64,000 nucleotides of DNA. Origin: SG8-39 sp041558415 (GTDB lineage: Bacteria > Pseudomonadota > Gammaproteobacteria > Burkholderiales > SG8-39). Position 1 is the first letter of the stretch; every line of letters begins with the position of its first letter. A model generated the notes under the pieces. It saw only the letters and a list, made by a program, of their open reading frames with translations. It had not been told where the DNA came from and ran no database searches. Location: assembly GCA_041558415.1 (NCBI GenBank), contig JBFFEY010000004.1, positions 62,001 through 126,000 on the forward strand, written 5' to 3'. The translations under genes were made by a program, and so were the position numbers. This document shows positions 1 through 11,661 of this stretch, in pieces.

Positions 1-45
1 GTGGCGCCCGATGCCGGCGCCGAGCCCGGCATGCGGGTCAAGTAG
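1..45 (+). CDS. C-terminal end of an unidentified protein (partial)
   Basis: The first 45 bases read in frame 1 as a short tail ending in Gly-Met-Arg-Val-Lys and a TAG stop, followed directly by a strong hairpin terminator. Only 14 residues lie inside the window, so the product cannot be named. The terminator placed just after this stop supports a real gene end. Confidence 0.5.
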   Translation: MAPDAGAEPGMRVK

Positions 46-70
46 GCGCGATCCGGCGCCGGAAAACAAA

Positions 71-97
71 ACGGGCGGCCGTGGCCGCCCGTTTCTC
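71..97. terminator. Bidirectional intrinsic terminator
   Basis: A 9-bp stem (ACGGGCGGC at 71-79 paired with GCCGCCCGT at 84-92) is followed on the plus strand by TTCTC. On the minus strand it is followed by TTTTGTTTT. It separates the end of the first plus-strand gene from the end of the minus-strand DsrE-family gene, so it can serve both convergent genes. Confidence 0.8.
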
Positions 98-114
98 GTC
101 GCGAAGCGCAGTGA

Positions 115-540
115 TCAGGGCTTCAGGTACGCGTAGCCTTCCTCCTGCTGCAGCTTCGTCACCTGACCCACGCCGGAGGGCACGAAGGTCGAGTATTCGA
201 TGAACTGGTCTTTCGTGCGCTTGCTCCGCTTCAGCGTGATCTCGCACACCTGGAACTCGACGCCTTTCCGCTTCAGTCCCTCGACGATGTCCTCGTATTT
301 GTTGCCGTTCTTGTCTTTCGCGCCCTTCATCAGAAAGTTGACGCCCTTCGAGTGCGTCACGAAGACGATCTTCGCGCTGGGATCGACCGAGAGCTGGTTG
401 TTCGCGTTGCGCAGGCCGTTCGTGGCCTGGGCGTCACCCTCGTTGATGTGATAGATCACCTTCATGGGGCCGGCGGCAAACGCGCCACCGGCCAGCACCA
501 TCGCCAGAACAGCCGTTACGGCGGTCACAAGTCTCTTCAT
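115..540 (-). CDS. Exported DsrE-family protein
   Basis: This 141-residue protein begins with a clear signal peptide (hydrophobic stretch at residues 4-20, ending in FAAG). The mature part starts MKVIYHINEGD, the first strand of the DsrE/DsrF-like fold found in small sulfur-relay and related proteins, and continues with the typical VFVTHSKGV strand-turn. The family includes proteins with conserved cysteines, but this one has a single cysteine (in FQVCEI), so a sulfur-transfer role is not shown. The start is supported by a strong GGAGGAG site a few bases upstream. It shares the bidirectional terminator at 71-97 with the convergent neighbour. The specific function is unknown. Confidence 0.82.
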   Translation of the reverse strand: MKRLVTAVTAVLAMVLAGGAFAAGPMKVIYHINEGDAQATNGLRNANNQLSVDPSAKIVFVTHSKGVNFLMKGAKDKNGNKYEDIVEGLKRKGVEFQVCEITLKRSKRTKDQFIEYSTFVPSGVGQVTKLQQEEGYAYLKP

Positions 541-640
541 TGTGTCTCCTCCAATGTCTCGGGGCGGACGCGCCCCATGCGGCGCAGTTTACGCGCCGTT
601 ATCCTACATCAAACGTAAAGGAAACTTATGGGTAGATAAA

Positions 641-1033
641 TTACTGTCCGCCGCAGCTCGCCGGCATCGCGCGGTTCGGGTAGCCCTGACAGCGCCATGA
701 CACCTTGCCGCTCTGCATGATCGGCGTCAGCGCAATTTCGATCGCGTTCTGCTCGTTCCAGCCGCGGATCTCGCCGCTCGGCGCGACCAGCCACTTCAAC
801 TCGCCGAACTTGGGGTTCTGCTGCGGCGGCAGCTTGATGCCCTTGCCGGCACCGTCGAGCGTATTTGTCTGCGCGGCCGCAGCGGCAACCTTTTGTTGGG
901 CCGGCGCGGTTCCCGCGATCAGCGCCTGCGCGGCTTCCTTCGCCTCGGCATCGGCCATCATCGGCAGCACCACCGCGACGGCGAGAAAGCCGGCCAGCGC
1001 CAGCACCGCGACCACGATCAGGACAGCGCGCAT
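641..1033 (-). CDS. Pilin-like protein with an N-terminal membrane anchor
   Basis: This 130-residue protein has one N-terminal hydrophobic segment (about residues 2-25), then an Ala/Gln-rich helix, and a C-terminal part resembling the disulfide loop of type IV pilins: SWRCQGYPN followed by MPASCGGQ. The start is set by a good AGGGGGAG site 4 bases upstream of the ATG at 1033; a longer reading frame extends upstream but has no comparable site. The classical prepilin cleavage motif (G-FTLIE) is absent, so processing by prepilin peptidase is doubtful. No other pilus genes are in the window. Best read as a pilin-fold protein of unknown role. Confidence 0.7.
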   Translation of the reverse strand: MRAVLIVVAVLALAGFLAVAVVLPMMADAEAKEAAQALIAGTAPAQQKVAAAAAQTNTLDGAGKGIKLPPQQNPKFGELKWLVAPSGEIRGWNEQNAIEIALTPIMQSGKVSWRCQGYPNRAMPASCGGQ

Positions 1034-1118
1034 CACTCCCCCTGTTGCGGGTTTCCAAGCATTTTGCGCGCAGCTTAACATGGAGTCTTCGCAGCCTGAG
1101 GCGCGCCACTCGGTGACA

Positions 1119-1406
1119 ATGAGCAACATCGCCCGTCGTCTGCGCATCACCGGCAGCGTGCAGGGCGTCGGCTATCGCGCCGCGCTGCGCGCCGCAGCCG
1201 AGGCGCAATGTCTGGCGGGCTGGGTGCGCAATCGCAGCGATGGCAGCGTCGAAGCCGAGGTCGCGGGATCGCCCGAGGCCGTCGCCGCGCTCATCGACTG
1301 GGCGCGTCGCGGACCGCCGGCTGCGAACGTCGCCGCGGTTCACGTCGAGCCGATCGAGTCCGACGCGTCGTATGCCGGCGCTTTCATGCAGCGCCCGACG
1401 CTCTAG
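1119..1406 (+). CDS. acyP: Acylphosphatase
   Basis: At 95 residues it has the usual acylphosphatase length. It shows the family signature GSVQGVGYR near residue 12, which carries the phosphate-binding loop and catalytic Arg, and the second signature GWVRNRSDGSVE, which carries the catalytic Asn. It hydrolyses carboxyl-phosphate bonds in small acyl phosphates. A second in-frame ATG lies at 1080; the 1119 start was chosen because it begins just before the conserved domain and gives the normal length. It is convergent with dnaE (17 bases apart). Confidence 0.9.
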   Translation: MSNIARRLRITGSVQGVGYRAALRAAAEAQCLAGWVRNRSDGSVEAEVAGSPEAVAALIDWARRGPPAANVAAVHVEPIESDASYAGAFMQRPTL

Positions 1407-1423
1407 GCGCGCGGAGGCGCGCC

Positions 1424-4867
<3,444 letters not shown>

Positions 4868-4876
4868 CGCCAAAAA

Positions 4877-4882
4877 ATTCTA
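4877..4882 (-). promoter_or_regulatory. -10-like TAGAAT box of dnaE (possible leaderless start)
   Basis: On the minus strand TAGAAT is followed by 9 bases and then the dnaE ATG. There is no purine-rich ribosome site between them. The distance would put the transcript start only a few bases before the start codon. Confidence 0.45.
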
Positions 4883-4937
4883 CACCGGCTCATCGCATGC
4901 GGCTGCGCAAAAAGCCCGCCTGCGGCAGCGCCGCGGA

Positions 4938-5969
4938 TCAGACGACGAGCGCCTCTGCCTGCGCGCCGTCCGCGCGCTCGATGCGGCCGATCTCGAACAC
5001 CGTTTCGCCCGCCGCGGCAAGCAGCGCGGCGGCGCGCTTGGCGTCTTCCGCCGACAACGCCATCACCATGCCGATGCCGCAGTTGAACACGCGGTGCATC
5101 TCCGCCTCGGCGACGCCGCCCTCGCGCTGCAGCCAGTCGAATAGCGCCGGCCGCGGCCAGGCCGCGGCCTCGATCACGGCCCGCGTGCCCTGCGGCAGCA
5201 TGCGCGGCACGTTCCCGGTGAGCCCGCCGCCGGTGATGTGCGCGAGACCCTTTACGGGCAGCGCCGCCAGCAGCGCGAGCACCGCGCGCGCGTAGATGCG
5301 CGTCGGCGCGAGCAGCACCTCGCCCAGCGGACGGCCGTGGAAATCGCCGCCCAGGTCGGGGCGCGTGCGCTCGAGGACCTTGCGCACCAGCGAGTAACCG
5401 TTGGAATGCGCACCGCTGGAGGCCAGCCCGAGCAGGACGTCGCCCGGCACGATCGCGCGGCCGTCGACGATGCCGTCGCGCTCCACCACCCCGACGCAGA
5501 AGCCGGCGAGGTCGTACTCGCCGTCTGGATACATCCCGGGCATTTCGGCAGTCTCGCCGCCGATCAGCGCGCAGCCGGCGAGTTCGCATCCCCGCGCGAT
5601 GCCCTTGACGACCTCTGCCGCAACCCCGGTCTCCAGCCGTCCGCAGGCGAAGTAGTCGAGAAAGAACAGCGGCTCGGCCCCCTGCACGATGACGTCGTTG
5701 GCGCTCATCGCCACGAGGTCGATGCCGACGGTATCGTGACGCCCGAGGAGGAAGGCCAGTTTAAGCTTGGTGCCGACGCCGTCCGTGCCGGATACCAGCA
5801 CCGGCTGGCGGTACTTGCGCGGAATCTCGCACAGCGCGCCGAACCCGCCGATGCCGGTCAGCACCTCCGGACGCAGCGTGCGCCGCGCGAATGGCTTGAT
5901 CGCTTCGACAAGCGCATCGCCGGCGTCGATATCGACGCCCGCATCGCGGTAGGAAAGGCCCTGCGTCAT
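4938..5969 (-). CDS. purM: Phosphoribosylformylglycinamidine cyclo-ligase (AIR synthetase)
   Basis: Fifth step of purine synthesis: ATP-dependent closure of FGAM to aminoimidazole ribonucleotide. The 343-residue length fits PurM (about 345). It starts SYRDAGVDIDAGDALV and carries the typical GTDGVGTKLKLAF and GGETAEMPGMYPDGEYDLAGF segments that build the ATP site, then GGGLTGNVPRMLP. It is divergent from hda, the usual arrangement in betaproteobacteria. 70 bases separate it from dnaE on the same strand. The second purine gene of the window, purB, lies far away at 24.4 kb. Confidence 0.97.
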   Translation of the reverse strand: MTQGLSYRDAGVDIDAGDALVEAIKPFARRTLRPEVLTGIGGFGALCEIPRKYRQPVLVSGTDGVGTKLKLAFLLGRHDTVGIDLVAMSANDVIVQGAEPLFFLDYFACGRLETGVAAEVVKGIARGCELAGCALIGGETAEMPGMYPDGEYDLAGFCVGVVERDGIVDGRAIVPGDVLLGLASSGAHSNGYSLVRKVLERTRPDLGGDFHGRPLGEVLLAPTRIYARAVLALLAALPVKGLAHITGGGLTGNVPRMLPQGTRAVIEAAAWPRPALFDWLQREGGVAEAEMHRVFNCGIGMVMALSAEDAKRAAALLAAAGETVFEIGRIERADGAQAEALVV

Positions 5970-6055
5970 GGAGCATGCACGCGGCGCGTGACACGCGCGT
6001 GATAGAGTTTCGCCTCCGCGGAATTCTACCTTGCCGCCGCCGGCAGATCGCGACC

Positions 6056-6670
6056 ATGCAGCAACTGCCGCTCGAAATCACACGCCCGCCCGAGCCGACG
6101 CTCGACAACTTCATCCCGGGCGCGAACGCCGAAGCGCTCGCGCGCGTGTGGGCGCTGGTCGACGGTGCGCCGGGGGAATGCGTTGTCTATCTTTGGGGCG
6201 CGGCCGGCACCGGCCGCAGCCACCTTTTGCAGGCGGCACGGCGTGCGGCGGGACAGCGCAAGCTGGTGACCGTGGACGACGTCGAACGGCTCGACGCCGC
6301 CGGGCAGCAGGCGCTGTTCAACGCCATCAACGCGGTGCGCGAAGGCGGCGGTGCGGTGCTTGCGGCCGGCAACGCGCCGCCGGCCCAGCTCGCGCTGCGT
6401 GCCGACCTCGCCAGCCGCCTGGGCTGGGGCCTGGTCTATCAGCTGCACCCGCTGACCGACGCGCACAAGGCCGCGTGGCTGCGGGCCGAGGCCGCGCGGC
6501 GCGGACTGGCGCTGGAGGACGGCGTGATCGATTACGTGCTCAGCCGGCTGCCGCGCGACCTGCCATCGCTCGCGACGCTGCTCGAGCGCCTCGATCGGTT
6601 TGCGCTGGCGCGCAAACGGGCGATCACGCTGCCACTGGTGCGCGAGTTCCTGCAAACGCCACAGCCGTGA
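6056..6670 (+). CDS. hda: DnaA regulatory inactivator Hda
   Basis: This 204-residue DnaA-like AAA+ protein partners with the sliding clamp to stimulate ATP hydrolysis by DnaA and prevent re-initiation. It opens with QLPLEI, the short clamp-binding motif at the N terminus of Hda proteins, then PTLDNFIPGANAEAL as in DnaA-family proteins, and a P-loop-like GAAGTGRSH. The start at 6056 places the clamp motif at the extreme N terminus, as expected. The stop overlaps the following GTG start by 4 bases, so the next gene is probably translationally coupled. Confidence 0.93.
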   Translation: MQQLPLEITRPPEPTLDNFIPGANAEALARVWALVDGAPGECVVYLWGAAGTGRSHLLQAARRAAGQRKLVTVDDVERLDAAGQQALFNAINAVREGGGAVLAAGNAPPAQLALRADLASRLGWGLVYQLHPLTDAHKAAWLRAEAARRGLALEDGVIDYVLSRLPRDLPSLATLLERLDRFALARKRAITLPLVREFLQTPQP

Positions 6671-7332
6671 AGCTCGTACTGTTCGATCTCGACAACACCC
6701 TGCTCGCGGGGGACAGCGACTACGAGTGGGGCCAGTTCCTGGTCGACCGCGGCATCCTCGACCGCGACAGCTACGAGGCACAGAACGCCGCCTACTTCGA
6801 GCAGTACAAGGCGGGAACGCTCGACATTCACGAATACCTCGGCTTCGCGCTGCGTCCGCTCGCCGAGCATGCGCCCGAGGACCTGGCGCGCTGGCACGAG
6901 GTATTCATGCGCACGCGCATTGCGCCGATGATCGGTGCCGCGGCGCGCGCTTTGGTGCGCGGCCACCTCGAGCGCGGCGCGCTGTGCGCGATCGTCACTG
7001 CGACGAACAGCTTCGTGACCGCGCCGATTGCACGCGTCTTCGGCATCCGTCACCTGATCGCCACCGAGCCCGAGTCCCGCGACGGGCGCTTCACCGGACG
7101 GGTCGCCGGAACGCCCTGCTTTCGAGAAGGCAAGATCGCCCGCGTCGACGCCTGGCTCGCGGAACTGGGGCGTCCGCTCGCGCAGTTCGAGGAAAGCGCG
7201 TTCTACAGCGACTCGCACAATGACCTGCCGCTGCTGGAGCGCGTCTCGCAGCCGGTCGCCGTCGACCCCGACCCGCAGCTCGCCGCCGAGGCGACCCGCC
7301 GCGGCTGGCCGGTCATCTCACTGCGCGGCTGA
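6667..7332 (+). CDS. HAD-family phosphatase (SerB/CicA-like, HAD-IB)
   Basis: This 221-residue HAD hydrolase has motif I FDLDNTLLAGDS with both aspartates, motif II in VTATNS, and motif III/IV as YSDSHNDLPLLE. An insert of about 80 residues between motifs I and II is the small cap typical of subclass IB (phosphoserine-phosphatase-like). The GTG start overlaps the hda stop by 4 bases. A gene of this type follows hda in many betaproteobacteria. The exact substrate is unknown; small phosphorylated metabolites are likely. Confidence 0.9.
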   Translation: MKLVLFDLDNTLLAGDSDYEWGQFLVDRGILDRDSYEAQNAAYFEQYKAGTLDIHEYLGFALRPLAEHAPEDLARWHEVFMRTRIAPMIGAAARALVRGHLERGALCAIVTATNSFVTAPIARVFGIRHLIATEPESRDGRFTGRVAGTPCFREGKIARVDAWLAELGRPLAQFEESAFYSDSHNDLPLLERVSQPVAVDPDPQLAAEATRRGWPVISLRG

Positions 7333-7375
7333 GGCCGCGCGATCACCTTCCGCAGGCGTCCGGCCGCCCGCCTGA

Positions 7376-7381
7376 TAGAAT
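7376..7381 (+). promoter_or_regulatory. -10-like TAGAAT box of pcnB
   Basis: TAGAAT ends 12 bases before the pcnB ATG, and the bases between are a pyrimidine-rich run with no ribosome site. This suggests a very short or absent leader. Confidence 0.45.
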
Positions 7382-7393
7382 CCGCCCCGCTTC

Positions 7394-8746
7394 ATGATCA
7401 AGCGATTCATTCGACGCGTCTTCGGCTTGCGCGAAGGCGCCCCGCTGCGCATCCCCCGCTCCAAGCACGGCCTGCCCCGCGAGGCGATCAGCCACGGCGC
7501 GCTCAAGGTCTGCGACGTGCTGCAGGAAGCCGGCTTCGCCGCCTACATCGTCGGCGGTGCCGTGCGCGACCTGCTGCTCGGCAGCGAGCCGAAGGACTTC
7601 GACGTCGCCACCGATGCGCGGCCCGAGCAGATCAAGCCGCTGTTTCGGCGCGCGCTGATCATCGGCCGGCGGTTCCGGCTGGTGCACGTCATGGTTGGGC
7701 GCGAAACCGTGGAGACGTCGACCTTCCGCGCCGCCGGCGAGGACGCGGGCGCGCCCGCGGGCGAGGCGCAGCGCGTGCATGACGAGCACGGTCGCGTGCT
7801 GCGCGACAACGTGTTCGGTTCGCAGGCGGAGGACGCACGGCGGCGCGACTTCACGGTCAACGCGCTGTACTTCGATCCGGCGAGCGAGACGATCGTCGAC
7901 TATCACGGCGGGCTCGCGGATCTGAAAAAGCGTGTGCTGCGGGTGATCGGCGATCCGCCGACGCGCTACCGCGAGGACCCGGTACGCATGCTGCGCGCGG
8001 TACGCCTCGGGGCCAAACTCGGCCTGACCATCGACCCGACCACGCGCGCGCCGATTCGCCGCCTTGCCCCGCTCATGGAGCGTGTGCCACCTGCCCGGCT
8101 GTTCGACGAGATGCTCAAGCTGCTGCTGTCGGGGCACGCCAGCGCCTGCCTGCGCCAGCTGCGCAATGAAGGCCTGCACCACGGCGTGCTGCCGCTGCTC
8201 GATGTGATCCTCGAGCAGCCGCTCGGTGAGCGCTTCGTCACCCTCGCGCTCGCGCAGACCGACGAGCGCGTACGCACCGAGAGGCCCGTTTCGCCCGCCT
8301 TCCTGTTCGCCGCGCTGCTCTGGCACGAGGTGCTGGCCAGCTGGCGCGCGCGCGAAAAGCGCGGCGAGCGCCCGATACCTGCGCTGGAAGCGGCAATGGA
8401 CGAGGTGCTCGATGCGCAGTGCGAGAAGCTCGCCATTACGCGCCGCCTCACCGCGACGATGCGCGAGATCTGGGGCCTGCAGCCGCGCTTCGAACAGCGC
8501 TCAAGCATCCGCGCGCAGCGCCTGCTCGAGACGCCGCGCTTTCGCATGGCCTACGACTTCCTCGCCCTGCGCGCGGCAAGCGGCGAGGTGCCCGCGGAGA
8601 TCGAGACCTGGTGGCGGGCCTTCCAGGGCGCGGACGCCACGACCCGCAAGGCGATGCTGCTGCCCGAAACCGGGCCGCAGAGGAAGCGCCGCCGGCGCCG
8701 GCGCCGCAAGACGGCTGCGGAGGGCGGCGCGTCGGCACCCGCGTGA
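7394..8746 (+). CDS. pcnB: Poly(A) polymerase I
   Basis: This enzyme adds 3' poly(A) tails to RNA and so marks transcripts for decay. At 450 residues it matches proteobacterial PcnB. The nucleotidyltransferase head is clear: GGAVRDLLLG near residue 54 and DFDVAT near residue 67 with the metal-binding aspartates, then RRRDFTVNALY and RYREDPVRMLRAVRL. The C terminus ends in a very basic stretch of consecutive arginines and lysines, a usual RNA-binding tail of this family and the feature that separates PcnB from CCA-adding enzymes. The stop overlaps the GTG start of folK by 4 bases. Confidence 0.95.
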   Translation: MIKRFIRRVFGLREGAPLRIPRSKHGLPREAISHGALKVCDVLQEAGFAAYIVGGAVRDLLLGSEPKDFDVATDARPEQIKPLFRRALIIGRRFRLVHVMVGRETVETSTFRAAGEDAGAPAGEAQRVHDEHGRVLRDNVFGSQAEDARRRDFTVNALYFDPASETIVDYHGGLADLKKRVLRVIGDPPTRYREDPVRMLRAVRLGAKLGLTIDPTTRAPIRRLAPLMERVPPARLFDEMLKLLLSGHASACLRQLRNEGLHHGVLPLLDVILEQPLGERFVTLALAQTDERVRTERPVSPAFLFAALLWHEVLASWRAREKRGERPIPALEAAMDEVLDAQCEKLAITRRLTATMREIWGLQPRFEQRSSIRAQRLLETPRFRMAYDFLALRAASGEVPAEIETWWRAFQGADATTRKAMLLPETGPQRKRRRRRRRKTAAEGGASAPA

Positions 8747-9225
8747 GCCACGTCGCCTTCATCGGCATTGGCTCGAATCTGGACGGACCGCAGGCCCGCG
8801 TGTTGGCGGCGTTCGATGCCCTCGAGCGCCTGCCGCAGACCCGCGTCACAGGACGCTCGCCGCTGTATCGCAGCGCGCCGCTCGGTGGCCCGCCGCAGCC
8901 CGACTACGTCAACGCGGTCGCGCGCCTCGAAACAGGGCTCGCGCCGCAGGCGCTGCTCGCGGCGCTGCTCACCATCGAGACCACGCAGGGACGCATGCGC
9001 GGCGAACCCAACGCGCCACGCACCCTCGATCTGGATCTGCTGCTGTACGACGCCGAGCGCTGCGTACAGCCCGGGCTGCGCCTGCCGCATCCGCGCATGC
9101 ACGAGCGCCGCTTCGTGCTCGCGCCCCTGGTCGATCTCGAGCCGGACGCCCACATTCCCGGGCAGGGTGCCGCAGCCGCGCTGCTGGCGCGCTGCCGTCC
9201 GCAACCGCTCGAGCGCATCGCCTGA
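8743..9225 (+). CDS. folK: HPPK (2-amino-4-hydroxy-6-hydroxymethyldihydropteridine pyrophosphokinase)
   Basis: This folate-pathway enzyme transfers pyrophosphate from ATP to hydroxymethyl-dihydropterin. The 160-residue protein opens with FIGIGSNLDGP, contains the substrate loop RSPLYRSAPLGG, and shows the signature PRTLDLDLLLYD with the magnesium-binding aspartates. The GTG start at 8743 overlaps the pcnB stop, and the folK stop overlaps the next ATG by one base (TGATG), so pcnB, folK and the kinase are one tightly coupled unit. Confidence 0.95.
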   Translation: MSHVAFIGIGSNLDGPQARVLAAFDALERLPQTRVTGRSPLYRSAPLGGPPQPDYVNAVARLETGLAPQALLAALLTIETTQGRMRGEPNAPRTLDLDLLLYDAERCVQPGLRLPHPRMHERRFVLAPLVDLEPDAHIPGQGAAAALLARCRPQPLERIA

Positions 9226-9857
9226 TGGAGCACCACCGTTACATCGCGGTCGAGGGACCGATCGGCGCCGGCAAGACCTCGCTCGCGCGTCGGCTCGCGG
9301 CCCGCATGGGCGCCGAGCTGCTGCTCGAGCAGCCCGGGGAGAACCCCTTTCTCGCGCGCTTTTATCAGGACATGGCGCGCTACGCGCTGCCGACGCAACT
9401 GTTTTTCCTGTTTCAACGCGCGCGCCAGCTTGAACCGCTCGCACAGCGCGACCTGTTCGACCGCGCCACGGTGGCCGACTTCCTGATCGACAAGGACCCG
9501 CTGTTCGCCACCCTGACCCTGTCCGGCGACGAACTCGCGCTCTACCAGCGGGTGTACGATGCGCTGCGGCCCCAGGCGCCGGCCCCCGACCTGGTGATCT
9601 ATCTGCAGGCGCCTGCGGAGACGCTCATCGCGCGCGTGCGTCGCCGCGCGGCGCCCTTCGAGCGCGGCATCGACGAGGGCTACCTCGCCCTGCTCGCGGA
9701 GAGCTATGCGCGCTTTTTCTACCACTACAGCGAGGCGCCCCTGCTGATCGTCAATTCGCAGAGCCTCAACTTCGTCGACCGCGAGGCCGACTTCGAATTG
9801 CTCGTCGGGCGCCTGCGCAGCATGCGCTCGCGGCGCGAATTCTTCAGCGTCGCCTGA
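9225..9857 (+). CDS. Deoxynucleoside kinase family protein
   Basis: This 210-residue P-loop kinase has Walker A GPIGAGKTS near residue 12, the family's FDRATVADFL motif (the DRS-like loop) in the middle, and an arginine-rich lid (RVRRRAAPFERGID). It belongs to the dCK/dGK-like family that phosphorylates deoxynucleosides for salvage. It starts one base inside the folK stop. In many betaproteobacteria this gene follows folK and is itself followed by panB; no panB is present here. The preferred nucleoside cannot be told from sequence. Confidence 0.88.
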   Translation: MEHHRYIAVEGPIGAGKTSLARRLAARMGAELLLEQPGENPFLARFYQDMARYALPTQLFFLFQRARQLEPLAQRDLFDRATVADFLIDKDPLFATLTLSGDELALYQRVYDALRPQAPAPDLVIYLQAPAETLIARVRRRAAPFERGIDEGYLALLAESYARFFYHYSEAPLLIVNSQSLNFVDREADFELLVGRLRSMRSRREFFSVA

Positions 9858-9881
9858 GCGCGTTCCGCCTCGGCGCCGGAA

Positions 9882-10118
9882 TCAGGCCGGATAGGGATCG
9901 AAGGTCATGGACTCGACCGGATAGCCCAGCGACTGCGCCATCCTGTCCATGGCTTCGTCGGTGAGCTGCACCGGCTCGAAGTCCGCCTCGCCGCCTTTCG
10001 AGCGAATGAATGCCGCCGCCGCGTCTTCGGTATTCCAGGTGACGACGGGATCGGGCGTTACGCCAGGCACTTGCCGGCAGATCGGCAGTCCATCGGTTTT
10101 GAAAACGATCGCGTACAT
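9882..10118 (-). CDS. Small conserved-looking hypothetical protein (78 aa)
   Basis: A short soluble protein beginning MYAIVFKTDGLPICRQVPG and ending in MTFDPYPA. It has no signal peptide or membrane segment and one cysteine. Its codon use is like that of its neighbours, and the ATG has a GGGG run about 9 bases upstream. No family is recognised. It is convergent with the kinase gene and divergent from the long non-coding stretch before rpfF. A perfect 14-base palindrome lies 28 bases upstream of its start. Confidence 0.6.
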   Translation of the reverse strand: MYAIVFKTDGLPICRQVPGVTPDPVVTWNTEDAAAAFIRSKGGEADFEPVQLTDEAMDRMAQSLGYPVESMTFDPYPA

Positions 10119-10145
10119 GCAACTACCCCAGAAGTTTTCAACGCA

Positions 10146-10159
10146 TGGGCTCGAGCCCA
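10146..10159. repeat. 14-bp perfect palindrome
   Basis: TGGGCTCGAGCCCA lies 28 bases upstream of the small gene that starts at 10118 and could be an operator. No second copy was noticed nearby. Confidence 0.4.
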
Positions 10160-10575
10160 GCGACGTTCGAATTTAACCCAAGCCGGGTGTGAGTTCTACC
10201 GTAACGGCGCAGCACTTCGAGGGCCGGGAAAAACTGCCGCTGCGCGCCGCATTCACACCCGCGCGCAGGAAAAATTTTGCAAGGCGCGGCGCGCGGCACG
10301 GCCGTCGCGCTCTGCGCCGCGGACGCGAGCGGTGCCACCGAAACGCCGCGTCGCGCGAGCGCGTCTGGCGGCGGCCTGCGCGTCGCAACTGGCGCCATCG
10401 CAGGCTACAGCACGAAACATCGGCGGGGCCTGCAGCTGCGTAAAGACCGTTGCAGCGCACGCCCGCTGCCCCCTCTCGCGGGCTAATTATTTCGGGTGAG
10501 GCTTCCCGCGGAGGCCCAGGCGTTAAATAGTTCACAGAAATGCTGTCGCCGTAGCACGACAACCCGTTCAGATGA

Positions 10576-10605
10576 TTGCTCTCTGTAAAGAATCAGGCGT
10601 TTAAT
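10576..10605 (+). promoter_or_regulatory. Possible sigma70 promoter for the rpfF leader
   Basis: TTGCTC (10576-10581) and TTTAAT (10600-10605) are separated by 18 bases. A transcript would start near 10612 and would have to read through the terminator at 10656-10683 to reach rpfF. Confidence 0.35.
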
Positions 10606-10655
10606 GCCCATAAGCGCGTAACAAACTTTCACTTTCTGCTGCGCGCACGAGTGTC

Positions 10656-10683
10656 GCCCTCACTTGACTGAGGGCATTTTTTT
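10656..10683 (+). terminator. Intrinsic terminator in front of rpfF (possible attenuator)
   Basis: A 7-bp stem GCCCTCA/TGAGGGC with a 6-base loop is followed by A and seven T. It ends only 24 bases before the rpfF start codon, leaving no room for an ordinary promoter in between. It therefore either ends an upstream short RNA or controls read-through into rpfF. Confidence 0.75.
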
Positions 10684-10707
10684 CGTCTCTGCGAATGGGA
10701 GGGCAAC

Positions 10708-11649
10708 ATGAGCAACATGAACGACGTCTTCGGTCCGCGTCTGCCGTACGGCAAGCTCAACGGCCAGTATCAAACCGAGTTCGAGCCGGCGAACGGCACG
10801 CTGTGGGGATATTTCAATCCGAAGGGCACCGCGTGCTACAGCCTGGGCCTGCTGAAGGACATCCTCGAACACGACACGAAACTTGCCGCCAACGGTGGAC
10901 AGGTCGAAATCGCCGACACGCTTCACCCGGTGCATTACTACGTGACGGGCTCGCGCGTGCCGCGCGTTTTCAACCTGGGCGGCGATCTCGCCCTGTTCGT
11001 GCTGCTCATCAAGTCGCGCGATCGCGACGCGCTGGCGCACTACGCGCGCCTGTGCATCGACAACATGTATCCGCGTACGCAGAACTTCTTCAGCCCCAAC
11101 CTGACGATGATCTCGCTGGTCCAGGGCGACGCATTGGGCGGCGGCTTCGAGTGCGCCCTCGCCTCCGACATCATCGTCGCCGAGGAAAGCGCGCAAATGG
11201 GCTTCCCCGAAATCCTCTTCAACCTGTTCCCCGGCATGGGCGCCTACAGCCTGCTCGGCCGCAAGATCGGCATGCGCCAGGCGGAAGAGCTGATCCTTTC
11301 CGGCCGCGTGCTACCCGCGAAGGAGCTGCACGACATGGGCGTGATCGACGTCCTGGCGAAGGACGGTGAAGGCGAAGCCGCGGTGCAGGAGTGGATCGCG
11401 CGCAATCACAAGCGCCGCAACGGGATGCAGGCCGCGTTCCGCGCACGCCGCTGCGTTCAACCGGTGACCCGCGAGGAGCTCGATGCCATCACCGACGTGT
11501 GGGTCGACGCCGCGTTCCGGCTGCAGGAGCGTGACCTGAAAATGATGGGGCGCCTGGTTCGTGCCCAGATGCGCCGCACGGAAATCGGTGACGTCGACGA
11601 CGTGACCGCGGTGGCGCTCGAAGAGGAGCGCGCGGCCTGTGCGTTATAA
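10708..11649 (+). CDS. rpfF: DSF synthase RpfF (crotonase family)
   Basis: This 313-residue enoyl-CoA-hydratase-fold protein makes DSF-type cis-2-unsaturated fatty-acid signals from acyl-ACP. The two catalytic glutamates known from Xanthomonas RpfF (E141 and E161) are matched by E148 in GGGFECALA and E168 in MGFPEILFNLFPGMGAYS, with the same 20-residue spacing. This local sequence is typical of RpfF and not of ordinary hydratases. A GGGAGGG site precedes the ATG. The gene faces the rpfC-oxidase block convergently, as rpfF and rpfGHC do in Xanthomonas. A partner rpfB is not seen. Confidence 0.9.
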   Translation: MSNMNDVFGPRLPYGKLNGQYQTEFEPANGTLWGYFNPKGTACYSLGLLKDILEHDTKLAANGGQVEIADTLHPVHYYVTGSRVPRVFNLGGDLALFVLLIKSRDRDALAHYARLCIDNMYPRTQNFFSPNLTMISLVQGDALGGGFECALASDIIVAEESAQMGFPEILFNLFPGMGAYSLLGRKIGMRQAEELILSGRVLPAKELHDMGVIDVLAKDGEGEAAVQEWIARNHKRRNGMQAAFRARRCVQPVTREELDAITDVWVDAAFRLQERDLKMMGRLVRAQMRRTEIGDVDDVTAVALEEERAACAL

Positions 11650-11661
11650 CGGTGAAGGTCC

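Larger units (their letters stand above)
10119..10707. other. 589-base region without a convincing gene, upstream of rpfF
   Basis: No reading frame here has a credible start, codon pattern or family match. It contains a perfect palindrome (10146-10159), a possible sigma70 promoter (10576-10605) and a strong intrinsic terminator (10656-10683) just before rpfF. The part from about 10485 to 10640 is clearly more AT-rich than the surroundings, as expected for a control region. No c-di-GMP riboswitch core was seen. Confidence 0.6.

Noticed and set aside
10119..10707. Riboswitch in the region before rpfF
   Set aside because: No conserved core of the c-di-GMP, cobalamin, TPP or SAM riboswitches was seen; only the terminator and a promoter-like pair are supported.
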